Source: Armatimonadota bacterium (lineage in GTDB: Bacteria > Armatimonadota > Fimbriimonadia > Fimbriimonadales > Fimbriimonadaceae). Taken from it: a stretch of 59,795 nucleotides of DNA. Position numbers and translations under genes: made by a program. Below the pieces are notes generated by a model. The model had not been told where the DNA came from, did not search any database, and saw only the letters and a program-made list of their open reading frames with translations. Positions 22,935 through 32,119 of this stretch are shown one piece after another (the first letter of the stretch is position 1; each line of letters begins with the position of its first letter). The DNA lies in assembly GCA_018268335.1 (NCBI GenBank), contig JAFDWT010000089.1:1-59795 (forward strand). The letters run 5' to 3'.

Positions 22935-23640
22935 CCAACACCGACTCCGGGTCACCGTCCATGTGCACGAGCCCGCCCTTCAACCACACGCACCGGTCGG
23001 CCACCCGCTTGACAGACTCCGCATTGTGAGAGACAAACAGAATAGTGCCGCCTTGCTTGCGGAACTGGTCGATGAAGTCGTAACACTTTTTCTCAAACGT
23101 GAAGTCACCGACGGCCAACACCTCGTCGACGATCAAAACGTCCGCGTCGACGTGGACGGCCACGGCAAAACCTAGCCTGGCCAACATGCCGCTGGAGTAG
23201 GTTCTGACCGGGGCGTCGATGTGTTTATCCAACTCGGCGAAAGCGATAATCTGCGGCAACCGCTCGGTCACTTGTTTCCGCGTCAAACCCATGATCATGC
23301 CGTTGAACAGCACATTGTCCAGCCCTGTCAAGTCGGGGTGGAATCCCGCACCAAGCTCAAGCAGGGGAGCCAACCGACCGTTGACGGTCACTGTGCCAGA
23401 TGTCGCTTTGTAAATCCGAGAGATGAGCGACAGGGTCGTGCTCTTTCCTGCCCCATTGCGTCCGATCAGGGCCACGCTTTCTCCCCTTTTCACTTCGAAA
23501 GAGATGCCGTTCAGGGCATTGAGTTTCTCTTTGCTCCGCCTCTTCCACCACAACAGAAGCGTCTTGATGGACGATGCACCAGAGTGCGAAAGGACGAACT
23601 CCTTGTGGACGTTCTCTAGCTTGACCAGGACTTCACTCAT
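22891..23640 (-). CDS. Polysaccharide ABC exporter ATPase (Wzt/TagH-like)
   Basis: A 249-residue ATPase with Walker A GRNGAGKST, Walker B VLIVDEVLAVGD, signature YSSGMLARLGFAVAV and switch His in FVSHN. The YSSGM signature and SVKTLLLW-like N-terminus (HSGASSIKTLLLWWKRR) are specific to O-antigen and teichoic-acid exporters. It has no C-terminal carbohydrate-binding extension, unlike some Wzt proteins. The start is ATG 23640, overlapping the permease stop as ATGA; seven codons upstream are in frame but unlikely. The pair exports a lipid-linked glycan. Confidence 0.92.
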   Translation of the reverse strand: MSEVLVKLENVHKEFVLSHSGASSIKTLLLWWKRRSKEKLNALNGISFEVKRGESVALIGRNGAGKSTTLSLISRIYKATSGTVTVNGRLAPLLELGAGFHPDLTGLDNVLFNGMIMGLTRKQVTERLPQIIAFAELDKHIDAPVRTYSSGMLARLGFAVAVHVDADVLIVDEVLAVGDFTFEKKCYDFIDQFRKQGGTILFVSHNAESVKRVADRCVWLKGGLVHMDGDPESVLASYQADAAAPNEGL

Positions 23641-24512
23641 GGCCGCTCCACAAACTTCCACTTCATGCGGTTGAAGAAGGCATAGCCTCCGATCAAGACG
23701 ACGAAGGACAAAACGGCGGCAAGTCCGAACAATGTCCAGTCCAATGGTCTCGGTTGTATCTGCTCAGCATGACCGTTGATAAGAACTTGGATCTTGCCTG
23801 GCGCCACCAACACCTTGCGGTATGCAGTGCAGATCGTCGCCACCGGATTCGACATGAACACCGTGTACAACAAGTCCGCCATTGCACCGTATTTGCGCGT
23901 CGCGTAATAGACCGTCTCAGCAAAATACATGACTGGTGTCAAGAAGAAAGCCAAATACAGCACGATGGTCAGCGCATACTTGACATCCTCATAAAACACG
24001 TTGAGTGCCGAAAAGAACAAAGACAATCCAGTTGCCAAAGAAAAGTGTATCAGCAAGAGTACCGGGAGGAACCAAAGTTTATAAGTCACCGGTGGTGTGC
24101 CAAATCCCGTCGATGCCCAAACTACAAAGATAAAGACAAAGTATACGACCAAGGCGATCAAGAAGTGCACACCGTTGCTGATCACTGAGGCGAGAGGCAA
24201 AATCTCTCGCGGAAAGTAGACTTTCTTGACAACCGGCAAAGCGGCCAGCACGGACTGCGAAGAATCCAAGACGGCCAGTTGGAAAAACATAAACGGCAAG
24301 TACGCTGCTAAGATATAGGCGCTGAAGCTCTGTGTGTCGTTCTGCATCACGTTCTTCAGCACGAAGTTCATGACCGCGACGGTCACAAGGGGGTTCAGCA
24401 GCGACCACAAGATGCCGAGGACGCTGTTCTTGTAGCGGATGCGCAGTTCGCGCTCGACCATTGCCCCCAGAAGCTCGCGAAAGCGCCAGAGCTCCTTCAG
24501 GTCGTCGCGCAT
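23637..24512 (-). CDS. Polysaccharide ABC exporter permease (Wzm/TagG-like)
   Basis: A 291-residue ABC-2 type permease with six spans. RFRELLGAMVERELRIRYKNSVLGILWSLLNPL is the conserved amphipathic start of Wzm/TagG, and NVFYEDVKYALTIVLYLAFFLTPVMY is the matching C-terminal part. It forms the channel for the ATPase encoded immediately downstream. TAGAAT stands 7 nt before the ATG and there is no Shine-Dalgarno sequence; its TAG is also the stop codon of the FKBP gene downstream of phoU. Confidence 0.92.
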   Translation of the reverse strand: MRDDLKELWRFRELLGAMVERELRIRYKNSVLGILWSLLNPLVTVAVMNFVLKNVMQNDTQSFSAYILAAYLPFMFFQLAVLDSSQSVLAALPVVKKVYFPREILPLASVISNGVHFLIALVVYFVFIFVVWASTGFGTPPVTYKLWFLPVLLLIHFSLATGLSLFFSALNVFYEDVKYALTIVLYLAFFLTPVMYFAETVYYATRKYGAMADLLYTVFMSNPVATICTAYRKVLVAPGKIQVLINGHAEQIQPRPLDWTLFGLAAVLSFVVLIGGYAFFNRMKWKFVERP

Positions 24513-24519
24513 GGGCGTG

Positions 24520-24525
24520 ATTCTA
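24520..24525 (-). promoter_or_regulatory. -10 box TAGAAT, 7 nt before the Wzm-like ATG
   Basis: The decamer GAGTAGAATC is shared exactly with the site before the peptide-binding protein at 36020. In both places the TAG is the stop codon of the upstream gene. No TTGACA-like -35 is evident. Confidence 0.5.
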
Positions 24526-24912
24526 CTCGCCCGGCTTCACGGCGAGTACTTTGAGGTCCACGGTCAACGGGACTCCGGCAGGCAGTAGCCCCTTGACACC
24601 AGCGACCCCGCCGGTCGACTTCTTGTCGACCAGAACCAACCTCTCACCCCCGGGCTTCATCTGCAAAACGGCATAGGACAAGAACGGTACCGTGCCAGGC
24701 TTCCCGACGACAAAGGTGTAGGACATCCCCAGCTTCTCGGTGTCGTAGACGACGGTTCCGTCATATTTGGCCACCATCTGCAGGGTCACAACGTCCCCGA
24801 ACTTGGCGGCGCGGCCAGCACCCTTTTGCTCACGAAGCACCTGGACAACGACCGGCTGAGGCGCAGACAAAGGCCGACCAAGAGCCAATCCGATCAGGAG
24901 TCCGCCGTCCAT
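24523..24912 (-). CDS. FKBP-type peptidyl-prolyl isomerase-like protein
   Basis: A 129-residue protein. GDVVTLQMVAKYDGTVVYDTEKLG, VPFLSYAVLQMKPGGERLVLV and LPAGVPLTVDLKVLAV follow the FKBP order, in which a central hydrophobic pocket rotates X-Pro bonds. The usual active-site aromatic set is only partly present, so activity is uncertain. The N-terminus (MDGGLLIGLALGRPLSAP) looks like a weak signal peptide. ATG 24912 was chosen because the upstream frame reads poorly and overlaps phoU. It ends the TPR-nadK-ATPase-phoU string. Confidence 0.72.
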   Translation of the reverse strand: MDGGLLIGLALGRPLSAPQPVVVQVLREQKGAGRAAKFGDVVTLQMVAKYDGTVVYDTEKLGMSYTFVVGKPGTVPFLSYAVLQMKPGGERLVLVDKKSTGGVAGVKGLLPAGVPLTVDLKVLAVKPGE

Positions 24913-24949
24913 AGTCACCGTACAGGACGGTGGAAAACTCCGGTAAGTC

Positions 24950-25624
24950 TCAGTCCTCGGCCAATTGGCGGAGCTCGCCGGTGACCATAAAGCCGACACG
25001 CTCGGCGATATTCACGGCATGGTCGGCCACCCGTTCGACATGGTGGACAGCCAGCAGGAGCCAACTCGCGGCCACGACCTGGTCGGGCCGATGGCGCATA
25101 TAGTCATGAATCTGTCCCCGCAGATCACGGTACATCCCATCGACTTGCTCTTCCAATTCCTCGACCTCGGTCAGATGCGACCCGTCGCGTTTGATGAACG
25201 CTTGCAGGGCCGACCGGATCATCTGTCGCGACACGTTGGATATGCGCCGCAGGTCGACATAGGAGGTCTCGCCAAGCTCCTTTTCGATCTTCATTCCCGA
25301 CTTGGCGAGGTCAACGGCCAGGTCGCCGATGCGTTCAAGGTCGGTGACGATTTTCATCACGGCACCGACTTCACGCAGATCGCTGCCCATGGGCTGCTGC
25401 AAGGCCAGAATGCGGAGACACTTGGACTCGATGTCCAAATCCAACCGGTCGATCTCGTTATCGCTGTGAACAACGGCCAAAGCCGCGTCGGTGTCCAAGG
25501 AGATCAAAGAATCGACGGCTCGACCGACCATAGAGTCGGCCTTGCTGGCCATCTCGAGGACATCCTGTTCGAGCTCAGAAATTTGCGCGGTATACGCTTG
25601 GCGGGCTGGCGAGTGTTGGTCCAT
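24950..25624 (-). CDS. phoU: Phosphate signalling protein PhoU
   Basis: A 224-residue all-helical protein, the normal size. Two PhoU repeats show MGSDLREVGAVMKIVTDLERIGDLAVDLAK and then HHVERVADHAVNIAERVGFM, each with the metal-binding E/DxxxD pattern. It links the phosphate importer to the PhoR/PhoB system and controls phosphate uptake in the cytoplasm. The pst genes are not nearby. TAGACT (25648-25643) and a GGAG site precede the start. Confidence 0.94.
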   Translation of the reverse strand: MDQHSPARQAYTAQISELEQDVLEMASKADSMVGRAVDSLISLDTDAALAVVHSDNEIDRLDLDIESKCLRILALQQPMGSDLREVGAVMKIVTDLERIGDLAVDLAKSGMKIEKELGETSYVDLRRISNVSRQMIRSALQAFIKRDGSHLTEVEELEEQVDGMYRDLRGQIHDYMRHRPDQVVAASWLLLAVHHVERVADHAVNIAERVGFMVTGELRQLAED

Positions 25625-25670
25625 CGCTCCGTGACAGACGAAAGTCTAGTGTACCAGAGTCCATTTTCGG

Positions 25671-26594
25671 TCAGTCAGCCTTGTGACACCACACTTTATG
25701 CGACCCGGTTTGCGTGCTTGCCGGATCGACTTGCCGACAATGGTCGTCGGCCAGTGGGCAACGGTTGGCAAACCGGCATCCAACAAACTTCCCGCGAGCT
25801 ACCGGTGTCTCCCCCTTCGTTGCTTCCGGCAATTGGCCAAGCTTGTCCAAAGTCGGGGCCGAGTCCAGCAGGGCTTTTGTATAAGTATGCCTAGGATGGC
25901 CGAACACTTCCTCAGCAGTCCCCTCCTCAACTACCCGCCCCAAGTACATGACTGCCACGCGGTCGGCCAAATAGCGGACTGTCGTCAGGTCATGGGAGAT
26001 ATAGAGCACCGCACAACCCCTGTCCCGCTGGATGTCTTTGATCAGGTTCAGAATCTGCGCCTGAATGCTGAGATCCAGAGCGGCGGTCGGTTCGTCGCAG
26101 ATCAGCAGGGGAGGACGCAAGGCGAGCGCCCGACCGATCGCCACCCTCTGACGTTGTCCGCCAGACAGCTGATGCGGATATCTGGTGGCCAAAATCGGGT
26201 CGAGTCCCACCTCCCGCATCAGCCCGTCCAGGTCGGTCGATGCACCAGCTAATGCCAGCGGCTCGCCCAAGATTTTCTTCACCTGCCACAGCGGGTTGAC
26301 GCTGGCGAACGGGTCTTGCCAGACCATGCCAATCCGGGAAGCTTGGTCCGGCCGGGGCCGGCCGACCTTGACGCCGCCGACCGTAACTGAGCCTCCGGAC
26401 ATTGGCTGCAGCCCCAGCACCGCGCGCGCAAGCGTCGTCTTGCCGCACCCAGACTCGCCGACGACGGCAAGTGTTTCTCCGGCCCGCAGACCCAGCGACA
26501 CACCGTCTAAAGCCCGCACCTCGCCGCCAGGCGTCGAAAAGGTGACTTCGGCATCAGTCACGGTCAGCACTTCGGCGGTCGCGGTGTTAGACAT
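25671..26594 (-). CDS. Oligopeptide/dipeptide ABC importer ATPase (OppF/DppF type)
   Basis: A 307-residue ATPase: Walker A GESGCGKTT, Q-loop WQDPFASVNP, signature LSGGQRQRVAIGRAL, Walker B LLICDEPTAALD and YISHDL. The C-terminal oligopeptide-transport extension ends with cysteines (GCRFANRCPLADDHC), as in the OppD/DppF group, where they hold a 4Fe-4S or structural site. No matching permeases or OppD partner are near; a type 5 binding protein is 8 kb away. It overlaps nadK by 8 nt. Confidence 0.92.
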   Translation of the reverse strand: MSNTATAEVLTVTDAEVTFSTPGGEVRALDGVSLGLRAGETLAVVGESGCGKTTLARAVLGLQPMSGGSVTVGGVKVGRPRPDQASRIGMVWQDPFASVNPLWQVKKILGEPLALAGASTDLDGLMREVGLDPILATRYPHQLSGGQRQRVAIGRALALRPPLLICDEPTAALDLSIQAQILNLIKDIQRDRGCAVLYISHDLTTVRYLADRVAVMYLGRVVEEGTAEEVFGHPRHTYTKALLDSAPTLDKLGQLPEATKGETPVARGKFVGCRFANRCPLADDHCRQVDPASTQTGSHKVWCHKAD

Positions 26595-27447
26595 CGATCC
26601 CCTTCGGCCCTTTGCTCCATTGGAACCGCTGGGCTAGTTTTTCATAAAAGTCGGCGTCATCGACGCAAACCAGACGCGTTCGACGCGGCGAGCGCGTGAT
26701 CCGGACGGCGTCGCCGCTCAACAGGTGCAACCGGCTTTGCCCGTCGCACGAAAGGACGGCGTCACCTCTGGTCTCGATCAAGATGTCGATGTGGGCGTCG
26801 GGCCGGATGACCAGCGGCCGCGCTGAAAGCGTGTGGGGCATGATCGCGACGATGATCATCGCCTCCAGGCTCGGATCGACCACGGGGCCACCGGCAGATA
26901 GGTTGTAGGCAGTCGAGCCGGTCGGTGTCGCCACCATGACGCCGTCGGCGGGATAGCGCGAAAGAACCTTGCCATTGACCAAGACTTCAAACGTCAGCAT
27001 CCTGGTTGTCGCCGAGCGTTGGACGGCCGCCTCGTTCAGCGAGTGCAAGGACGCCACGACCTTGCCTCCGCGCACAATGTCCACCTGGACCATCATGCGC
27101 TCTTCTATGGTGGCCGTTTCGTCGACAAATTGGCTGATCGCGGCGCCGACTTCATGCGGCAAGCACTGGGTGACAAAGCCAAAGCGACCGTAATACACCC
27201 CCAAAATCGGTGTCCCGAGCTCCGCGCACATGTGGGCGGCCCGGATCAGAGTCCCGTCTCCGCCAAACGTGATGACGAGGTCACAGACGGGAAATTCATC
27301 TGGGGTCGCGGAGTCCACGCCGATCGCAGCTGCGGACTCACGGTCGGCAGCGACGGCAATGCCCTTCTGCCGCAGCAGATCGACTGTGGCGACGGCGGCT
27401 TTCACCGCGTCGGGCCGGAACAGGTTGACCAAGAGGTGGACGCGCAA
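26587..27447 (-). CDS. nadK: NAD kinase
   Basis: A 286-residue kinase that makes NADP+ from NAD+ and ATP or polyphosphate. The GGDGT motif is at residues 62-66, followed by NEAAVQRSATTRML, DGVMVATPTGSTAYNLSAGGPVVDP and the C-terminal DGQ. The usual GxLGFLT reads YYGRFGFVTQ, a mild variant. It is placed between the TPR protein (1-nt gap) and the OppF-like ATPase (overlap). Confidence 0.94.
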   Translation of the reverse strand: MRVHLLVNLFRPDAVKAAVATVDLLRQKGIAVAADRESAAAIGVDSATPDEFPVCDLVITFGGDGTLIRAAHMCAELGTPILGVYYGRFGFVTQCLPHEVGAAISQFVDETATIEERMMVQVDIVRGGKVVASLHSLNEAAVQRSATTRMLTFEVLVNGKVLSRYPADGVMVATPTGSTAYNLSAGGPVVDPSLEAMIIVAIMPHTLSARPLVIRPDAHIDILIETRGDAVLSCDGQSRLHLLSGDAVRITRSPRRTRLVCVDDADFYEKLAQRFQWSKGPKGIDV

Positions 27448-27448
27448 C

Positions 27449-29392
27449 TTATGACGTCGGCTTAAGACGGGCCAGGTTCTTCTTGGCTTCCTGGAAATCG
27501 GGCTTCAGCCGCACTGCCGTCTCCAGGGCCTTGATCGCTTCCGGCACCCTGTTCAGCCGCTCCAAGGTGATGGCCAAGTTGTTGAATGCGTAGGCGAAGT
27601 CCGGCTTGGCCTCGGTGGCCTGTTTGAACATGCGTTCCGCGTCCCTGTTTTGGCTTTGCAGAAGGTACCACAGGCCAAGGCCGTTCAGTGCCCTTGCGTT
27701 CTTGGGCTCGGCTTGCAGGACGACGGCGTAGTGGTAGCGCGCCCCCTGGTTGTCGCCGGTGTTCCACAAAGCGTCGGCGAGGTCAAGGCGGACGGCCGTG
27801 TTCTTCTCGTCTTTGTGCAGCAAGTCCTTCCAAACTGCCACAGCCTCCGGCATCCGATCGGCTGAAGCCAGCGAAGCCGCCCAGTTGTGCATTGCCGCCC
27901 GGTCGTCCTTGCCTTTGGCTAGTTTTTCGAACACATCTGCTGCCTTGGCGTACTCTTCCCTGCGGAACAGTGTCAGGCCCAAGTTCATCGCCGCGTCGCG
28001 GTCGTCGGGCTTAAGGGCCAGACACTTCTCGTAGCTCGTCTGGGCACCCGCCCAGTCGCCGACTTTGCCCTGCAGGACACCCCGGTTGAACCAATACGAA
28101 GCGTTGTCGCCCATCGTCGGCTCGAGGGCCCGCATCAGGTCCAAAGCGTCCTTGTTCCGGCCTGCGCTCAAGTAGGCTTCGGCGACTGCCAGGCGTGACG
28201 CCGGGTCGGTGTCGCCCAAGTTGACCGCCCTCTGGAAGTAGGTCAGTGCTCTGTCGGGGTCTCCGACCTTCAGATAGGCATTACCGGCGTTGCGGGCAAA
28301 GTCGATGCTGTCTGCCTTCAGGTCAGAAGCGGCGGCATAGGCTTTGGCAGCGTCGGCGGCATTCCCTGCCTTTTCCAACGCCTGGCCGAGGTTGTTCTGG
28401 GCCGAAGAAGTGTTCTTGAGCGCGACACTCTTCTTGAGGGCCGTCTGCGCGCCGGCGTAGTCCTTGGTGCGCAATAACAGACTGCCCAGGTTGTACCAAG
28501 CGACCGGATCGTCGGGAGTCAGAGCCGTCAGGTCGCGGTACGCGCCAATGGCGCCGGTGTCGTCGTTGCGTTGCTGATAGGCCGCCGCCAAGTTTGTCGC
28601 CACCCGGACGTCGCGCGGAGCCAGCTTGTGGGCGTGCGACAGGGTCGTAATGGCCTTGTCCGACAGCTTGGCTTCCAAATAGGCGTGCCCGACCCAGGCG
28701 AGGACGGTCACGTTGTCGGGGTCGTCCACCAAGACCTTCTCAAACACAGCCAAAGCCTCTTTCGTGCTGCCAGCCTGGGCGAGCGCGACGCCGAGATCAA
28801 GACGGATGCCCTTGCGCACCGTTGGGGAGAGGGCGCTGACTTGCTCGGCTTTCTTAAGAACCTCGGCCGCTTCGGCGAACTTGCCGCTCAGCACATAGCA
28901 GGAGCCCAGCATCGCGTAGCCAACAGGGTCGTCCGGGGCTTCGCCGGTGTAGACGGCCAGCAACGCCGCAGCCTTTTCGTATTCTTTCAGCTCGTATTGC
29001 GCGGCCGCAAGGTTCCTAAGGTTAGTGCGGTTGACGTTGCCGTCCTTGCTCTTGCCCAAGGCGGGTGTCAGGACGGTGACGACCTTCTCGTATTCGCTCT
29101 CACGCAAATAGGCGTAGCCTAGCCAGGTGATCGCGCCAAGGTTGACCGGGCTCTTGGTGTGGATTTCCTCGAGGGCCTTGGTCGCAGCGGCCCGTTCTGC
29201 GTCGGTCTTCGCATCAGTGTAGGCAGCCGCTGCCTTGGCGACGGCGTTCTGCGTGGTCGCGTCAGCCTGGGTGCCGTCGATGTTCTCGGCCACCATCTTG
29301 GCCGGTTGGGCCGGTTTGGCGGTTTTGGGCTGCTGCTGTGCCCAGCCGACGCTGAAGAGCGATGCGACCAACACGAGTAGAGACAGGCGCAT
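27449..29392 (-). CDS. Large exported TPR-repeat protein
   Basis: About 647 residues with a signal peptide (MRLSLLVLVASLFSVGWAQQQ), then a Lys/Pro/Ala linker and fifteen or so tetratricopeptide repeats to the end. Repeat cores such as AWYNLGSLLLRTKDYAGAQTALKK and AAMNLGLTLFRREEYAKAADVFEK are clear. It is probably a periplasmic scaffold for protein complexes. I placed the start at ATG 29392, where GGGAG is about 10 nt upstream; ATG 29401 lies 1 nt after that site and is less likely. It starts 17 nt after purL stops, so both may share an mRNA. Confidence 0.9.
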   Translation of the reverse strand: MRLSLLVLVASLFSVGWAQQQPKTAKPAQPAKMVAENIDGTQADATTQNAVAKAAAAYTDAKTDAERAAATKALEEIHTKSPVNLGAITWLGYAYLRESEYEKVVTVLTPALGKSKDGNVNRTNLRNLAAAQYELKEYEKAAALLAVYTGEAPDDPVGYAMLGSCYVLSGKFAEAAEVLKKAEQVSALSPTVRKGIRLDLGVALAQAGSTKEALAVFEKVLVDDPDNVTVLAWVGHAYLEAKLSDKAITTLSHAHKLAPRDVRVATNLAAAYQQRNDDTGAIGAYRDLTALTPDDPVAWYNLGSLLLRTKDYAGAQTALKKSVALKNTSSAQNNLGQALEKAGNAADAAKAYAAASDLKADSIDFARNAGNAYLKVGDPDRALTYFQRAVNLGDTDPASRLAVAEAYLSAGRNKDALDLMRALEPTMGDNASYWFNRGVLQGKVGDWAGAQTSYEKCLALKPDDRDAAMNLGLTLFRREEYAKAADVFEKLAKGKDDRAAMHNWAASLASADRMPEAVAVWKDLLHKDEKNTAVRLDLADALWNTGDNQGARYHYAVVLQAEPKNARALNGLGLWYLLQSQNRDAERMFKQATEAKPDFAYAFNNLAITLERLNRVPEAIKALETAVRLKPDFQEAKKNLARLKPTS

Positions 29393-29409
29393 AGTGAGCA
29401 TTCTCCCAC

Positions 29410-31677
29410 CTATTGGACGCCGACGACGCCGACCGGCTTCATCAGGGCTTCGTCCAGACCGTTGTTCGTGGCGGCGCGGAGCGCTTTCTCGGTTGTTGCG
29501 ATCAGCGTCCTGTCCCCCCGTTGGATATTGACGTCGCCATTAGGGTTGGTGGATCCGATCACAGTCCACTGGATGCCGGCACTGACCGCTCGGCTAACCG
29601 CATCGCCTTGGTCGGTGAGAACGACGACATGTCCGGGAAACTCTCCAAAGAGCAGGCCCGCATCGGAAAGGCCGTCCGACAAGGCAGCAAGATCGACCGC
29701 CAAACCTGTACCCTCGGCCAAAGACTCCGCCAGCGCGACGGCCAGACCACCTTCGCTTACATCGTGAGCGCTCTTGGCCAGTCCCTCTGCCGCCAATCGC
29801 ACGAGGGTCTCATGCAACGACTTCTCTCCGGCCAGATCGGCCAGGACAGGCAAGCCATCTTCCACGCCATGGACGACCGCAGCGTAGGCGCTGGCCCCTA
29901 GACCTTCCTGCCGGTTGTCTTTCGTATAGGACAGAACGCCAACTGACAAACCAGCTCCCGCTCGGCCAGGAACCCGGTTCTCAGCCCGCTCTAACACGCC
30001 GACGACGCCGACGAGTGGCGTCGGGAGGACCTCGCCCAGGGTGCTTTCGTTGTAAAAGCTCACGTTGCCGCTGACGACCGGTGTGCCAAGTGCGTCGCAG
30101 GCGTCGGCGATGCCGCGCACGGCCCGTTCGAACTGCCAGTAGACATGCGGCAGCTGCGGGTTGCCAAAGTTCAATCCGTCCGTCGCAGCTACGGGCTTGG
30201 CGCCGGTGCAAGCGACGTTCCTGGCCGCCTCGACCACCGCGCCAACGCCGCCAGCATACGGGTCGAAATAGGTGTGCAGGGCGTTGCCGTCGATCTTGAC
30301 GCTTAAACCCTTTTTACTACCGCGCGGCGCCAAGACGGCCGCATCCGCTTCGCCTGGAACCAGAACGGTCTGGGTTTGGACTTGCTGGTCGTACTGGCGG
30401 TACACGTGCCGCTTGTCGGCGATATTGGGGCTGGCCAAGAGCTGGCAGAGGGCGTCGGCAAAGTCGACCGTTGGCAAGCCAGAAGGATCAAACTGCGCCG
30501 CCCGTAGGTGATAGTCGGGCACCTTGGGTTCAACAGAATAGGTCGGGCAAAAGTCGGTCAGGTGCTTAGCTGTGACCTGAGCGGCGACCTCGCCGTGCCG
30601 CCGGACAGTCACCAAGCCGTCGTCGGTCACATGGCCGATCACCACCGCATGGACACCCCACTTGTGGAAGACGTCGATGATCTCCTGTTCCCTGCCGTTG
30701 TGTGCGACCGCTAGCATCCGCTCCTGGCTTTCACTGAGCATCAACTCGTACGCGGACATGTCAGCTTCGCGCATCGGCACGAGGTCCAGATCGATCACCA
30801 TCCCGACCCCGCCCTTGCTGGACATCTCTACAGTGGAACACGTCAGGCCGGCCGCACCCATGTCTTGGATAGCCGCTACGGCACCAGTCTGCAAAGCTTC
30901 CAATGTGGCCTCGATGAGGAGCTTCTCGGCGAAGGGATCGCCGATCTGGACGTTTGGGCGCTTGGCGTCGCTGTCTTCGCCCAGGGTGTCACTGGCAAAT
31001 GTCGCGCCGTGAATGCCGTCCTTGCCGGTGGCGCTGCCCAGGTAGATAACTGGATTCCCAATCCCGTTCGCGCCAGCTGTGGCGACCTCGTCGATCTTGA
31101 CGATCCCTACGCACATAGCGTTGACCAGCGGGTTGCCGCTATACCGAGGGTGGAAGGCCACTTCCCCGGCGACCGTCGGCACGCCGACGCAGTTGCCGTA
31201 GCCGCCGATCCCGGCCACCACGTGCTCAAACAAATAGCGGTTTCGCACCACCACTTCGGGCTCGGCTTGGCCTGGCTCGATGGGCCCGAAGCGCAGAGAG
31301 TTCAGGCAGGCGATGGGCCGTGCCCCCATTGTAAAGATGTCGCGGATGATGCCGCCGACTCCAGTCGCTGCCCCTTGGTACGGCTCGACCGCTGAGGGGT
31401 GGTTGTGGCTCTCCACCTTCATCACCACGCCCAGTCCGTCCCCGATGTCGACGATGCCGGCGTTTTCCAGACCCTCGCCCTCCATCGCCTTCTTGTATTC
31501 CTTGAAGTAGGCCAGGATCGGGCGCGAGTACTTGTAGCCGCAGTGCTCGCTCCACATCACGGCGAACATCCCCAACTCGGTTAGTGAAGGCTCGCGGCCC
31601 ATCAGGCGGACGATGAGGTTGTACTCTGTTTCATTGAGCCCCATGGACAGGTAGATTGCAGGGGCGGTGGCAGCCAT
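29410..31677 (-). CDS. purL: Phosphoribosylformylglycinamidine synthase II
   Basis: A 755-residue small-type PurL that needs PurS and PurQ. MGREPSLTELGMFAVMWSEHC, ESHNHPSAVEPYQGAATGVGGIIRDIFTMGARPIA, and DMGAAGL/SGNVSFYNES are the family landmarks. It makes FGAM from FGAR, glutamine-derived ammonia and ATP. The frame is open far upstream through an opposing gene. ATG 31677 is supported by TATACT 7 nt upstream; ATG 31644 would give the most compact protein. The 5' end overlaps that of the divergent lipoprotein by 11 nt. Confidence 0.95.
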   Translation of the reverse strand: MAATAPAIYLSMGLNETEYNLIVRLMGREPSLTELGMFAVMWSEHCGYKYSRPILAYFKEYKKAMEGEGLENAGIVDIGDGLGVVMKVESHNHPSAVEPYQGAATGVGGIIRDIFTMGARPIACLNSLRFGPIEPGQAEPEVVVRNRYLFEHVVAGIGGYGNCVGVPTVAGEVAFHPRYSGNPLVNAMCVGIVKIDEVATAGANGIGNPVIYLGSATGKDGIHGATFASDTLGEDSDAKRPNVQIGDPFAEKLLIEATLEALQTGAVAAIQDMGAAGLTCSTVEMSSKGGVGMVIDLDLVPMREADMSAYELMLSESQERMLAVAHNGREQEIIDVFHKWGVHAVVIGHVTDDGLVTVRRHGEVAAQVTAKHLTDFCPTYSVEPKVPDYHLRAAQFDPSGLPTVDFADALCQLLASPNIADKRHVYRQYDQQVQTQTVLVPGEADAAVLAPRGSKKGLSVKIDGNALHTYFDPYAGGVGAVVEAARNVACTGAKPVAATDGLNFGNPQLPHVYWQFERAVRGIADACDALGTPVVSGNVSFYNESTLGEVLPTPLVGVVGVLERAENRVPGRAGAGLSVGVLSYTKDNRQEGLGASAYAAVVHGVEDGLPVLADLAGEKSLHETLVRLAAEGLAKSAHDVSEGGLAVALAESLAEGTGLAVDLAALSDGLSDAGLLFGEFPGHVVVLTDQGDAVSRAVSAGIQWTVIGSTNPNGDVNIQRGDRTLIATTEKALRAATNNGLDEALMKPVGVVGVQ
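31652..31657 (+). promoter_or_regulatory. -10 box TAGATT for the lipoprotein at 31667
   Basis: TAGATT ends 9 nt before the GTG at 31667. The site lies inside the first purL codons, so the two divergent promoters face and cross each other. Confidence 0.4.
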
Positions 31678-32092
31678 CAAGACCAGTATATCCATCGTCA
31701 TCGCCGTGCTCTTGGCCTCGTGCGGACCCGCCGCCCACGACTGGACTGGCGAGTGGACCGGCGAGCTCCCAAGCCTGTCTCCTGATGCACCCAAGGACAC
31801 GGTCGCCAACACATTGAACAAGGTTAAGCTGACCGTCCGGCCCGACGGCACCTTCACCCTTGTTCGTGGCGGCATCCCCGCGGATGGAGAGACCATTCCC
31901 AGCGATGGCGGGCTTATCTTGCGGTTTCGCAAGGTTTTGGGCCAGCCCTTGGACAAACAGCCCCAGGAAGTACGGCAACAATACGCGGACGCCAAAATGC
32001 AAATTAAGGAGGGCTCGGTCGTGCTGGTCGACCCCACAGATTTCAACCGCGATCCCGTCAAGTTATTGCGCGCGAAACCAACCGGTGGCTGA
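31667..32092 (+). CDS. Lipoprotein of unknown function, 141 aa
   Basis: The GTG start is followed by a basic and hydrophobic leader ending in the lipobox LLASC (Cys19). The rest is a compact domain with a WTGEWTGEL opening, TLNKVKLTVRPDGTFTLVRGGIPADGE in the middle and a charged C-terminus (EVRQQYADAKMQIKEG). It resembles small beta-barrel lipoproteins in style (GxWxG at the start of the first strand) but has no sure family. It is followed after 27 nt by the LemA-like gene. Codon use matches its neighbours. Confidence 0.72.
   Translation: MAAIKTSISIVIAVLLASCGPAAHDWTGEWTGELPSLSPDAPKDTVANTLNKVKLTVRPDGTFTLVRGGIPADGETIPSDGGLILRFRKVLGQPLDKQPQEVRQQYADAKMQIKEGSVVLVDPTDFNRDPVKLLRAKPTGG
31685..31690 (-). 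promoter_or_regulatory. -10 box TATACT, 7 nt before the purL ATG 31677
   Basis: TATACT-N7-ATG on the minus strand, with no Shine-Dalgarno site. This supports ATG 31677 over ATG 31644 as the start. Confidence 0.5.
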
Positions 32093-32119
32093 GCGCGTAT
32101 CTGGAATTTAGAAAACTGC

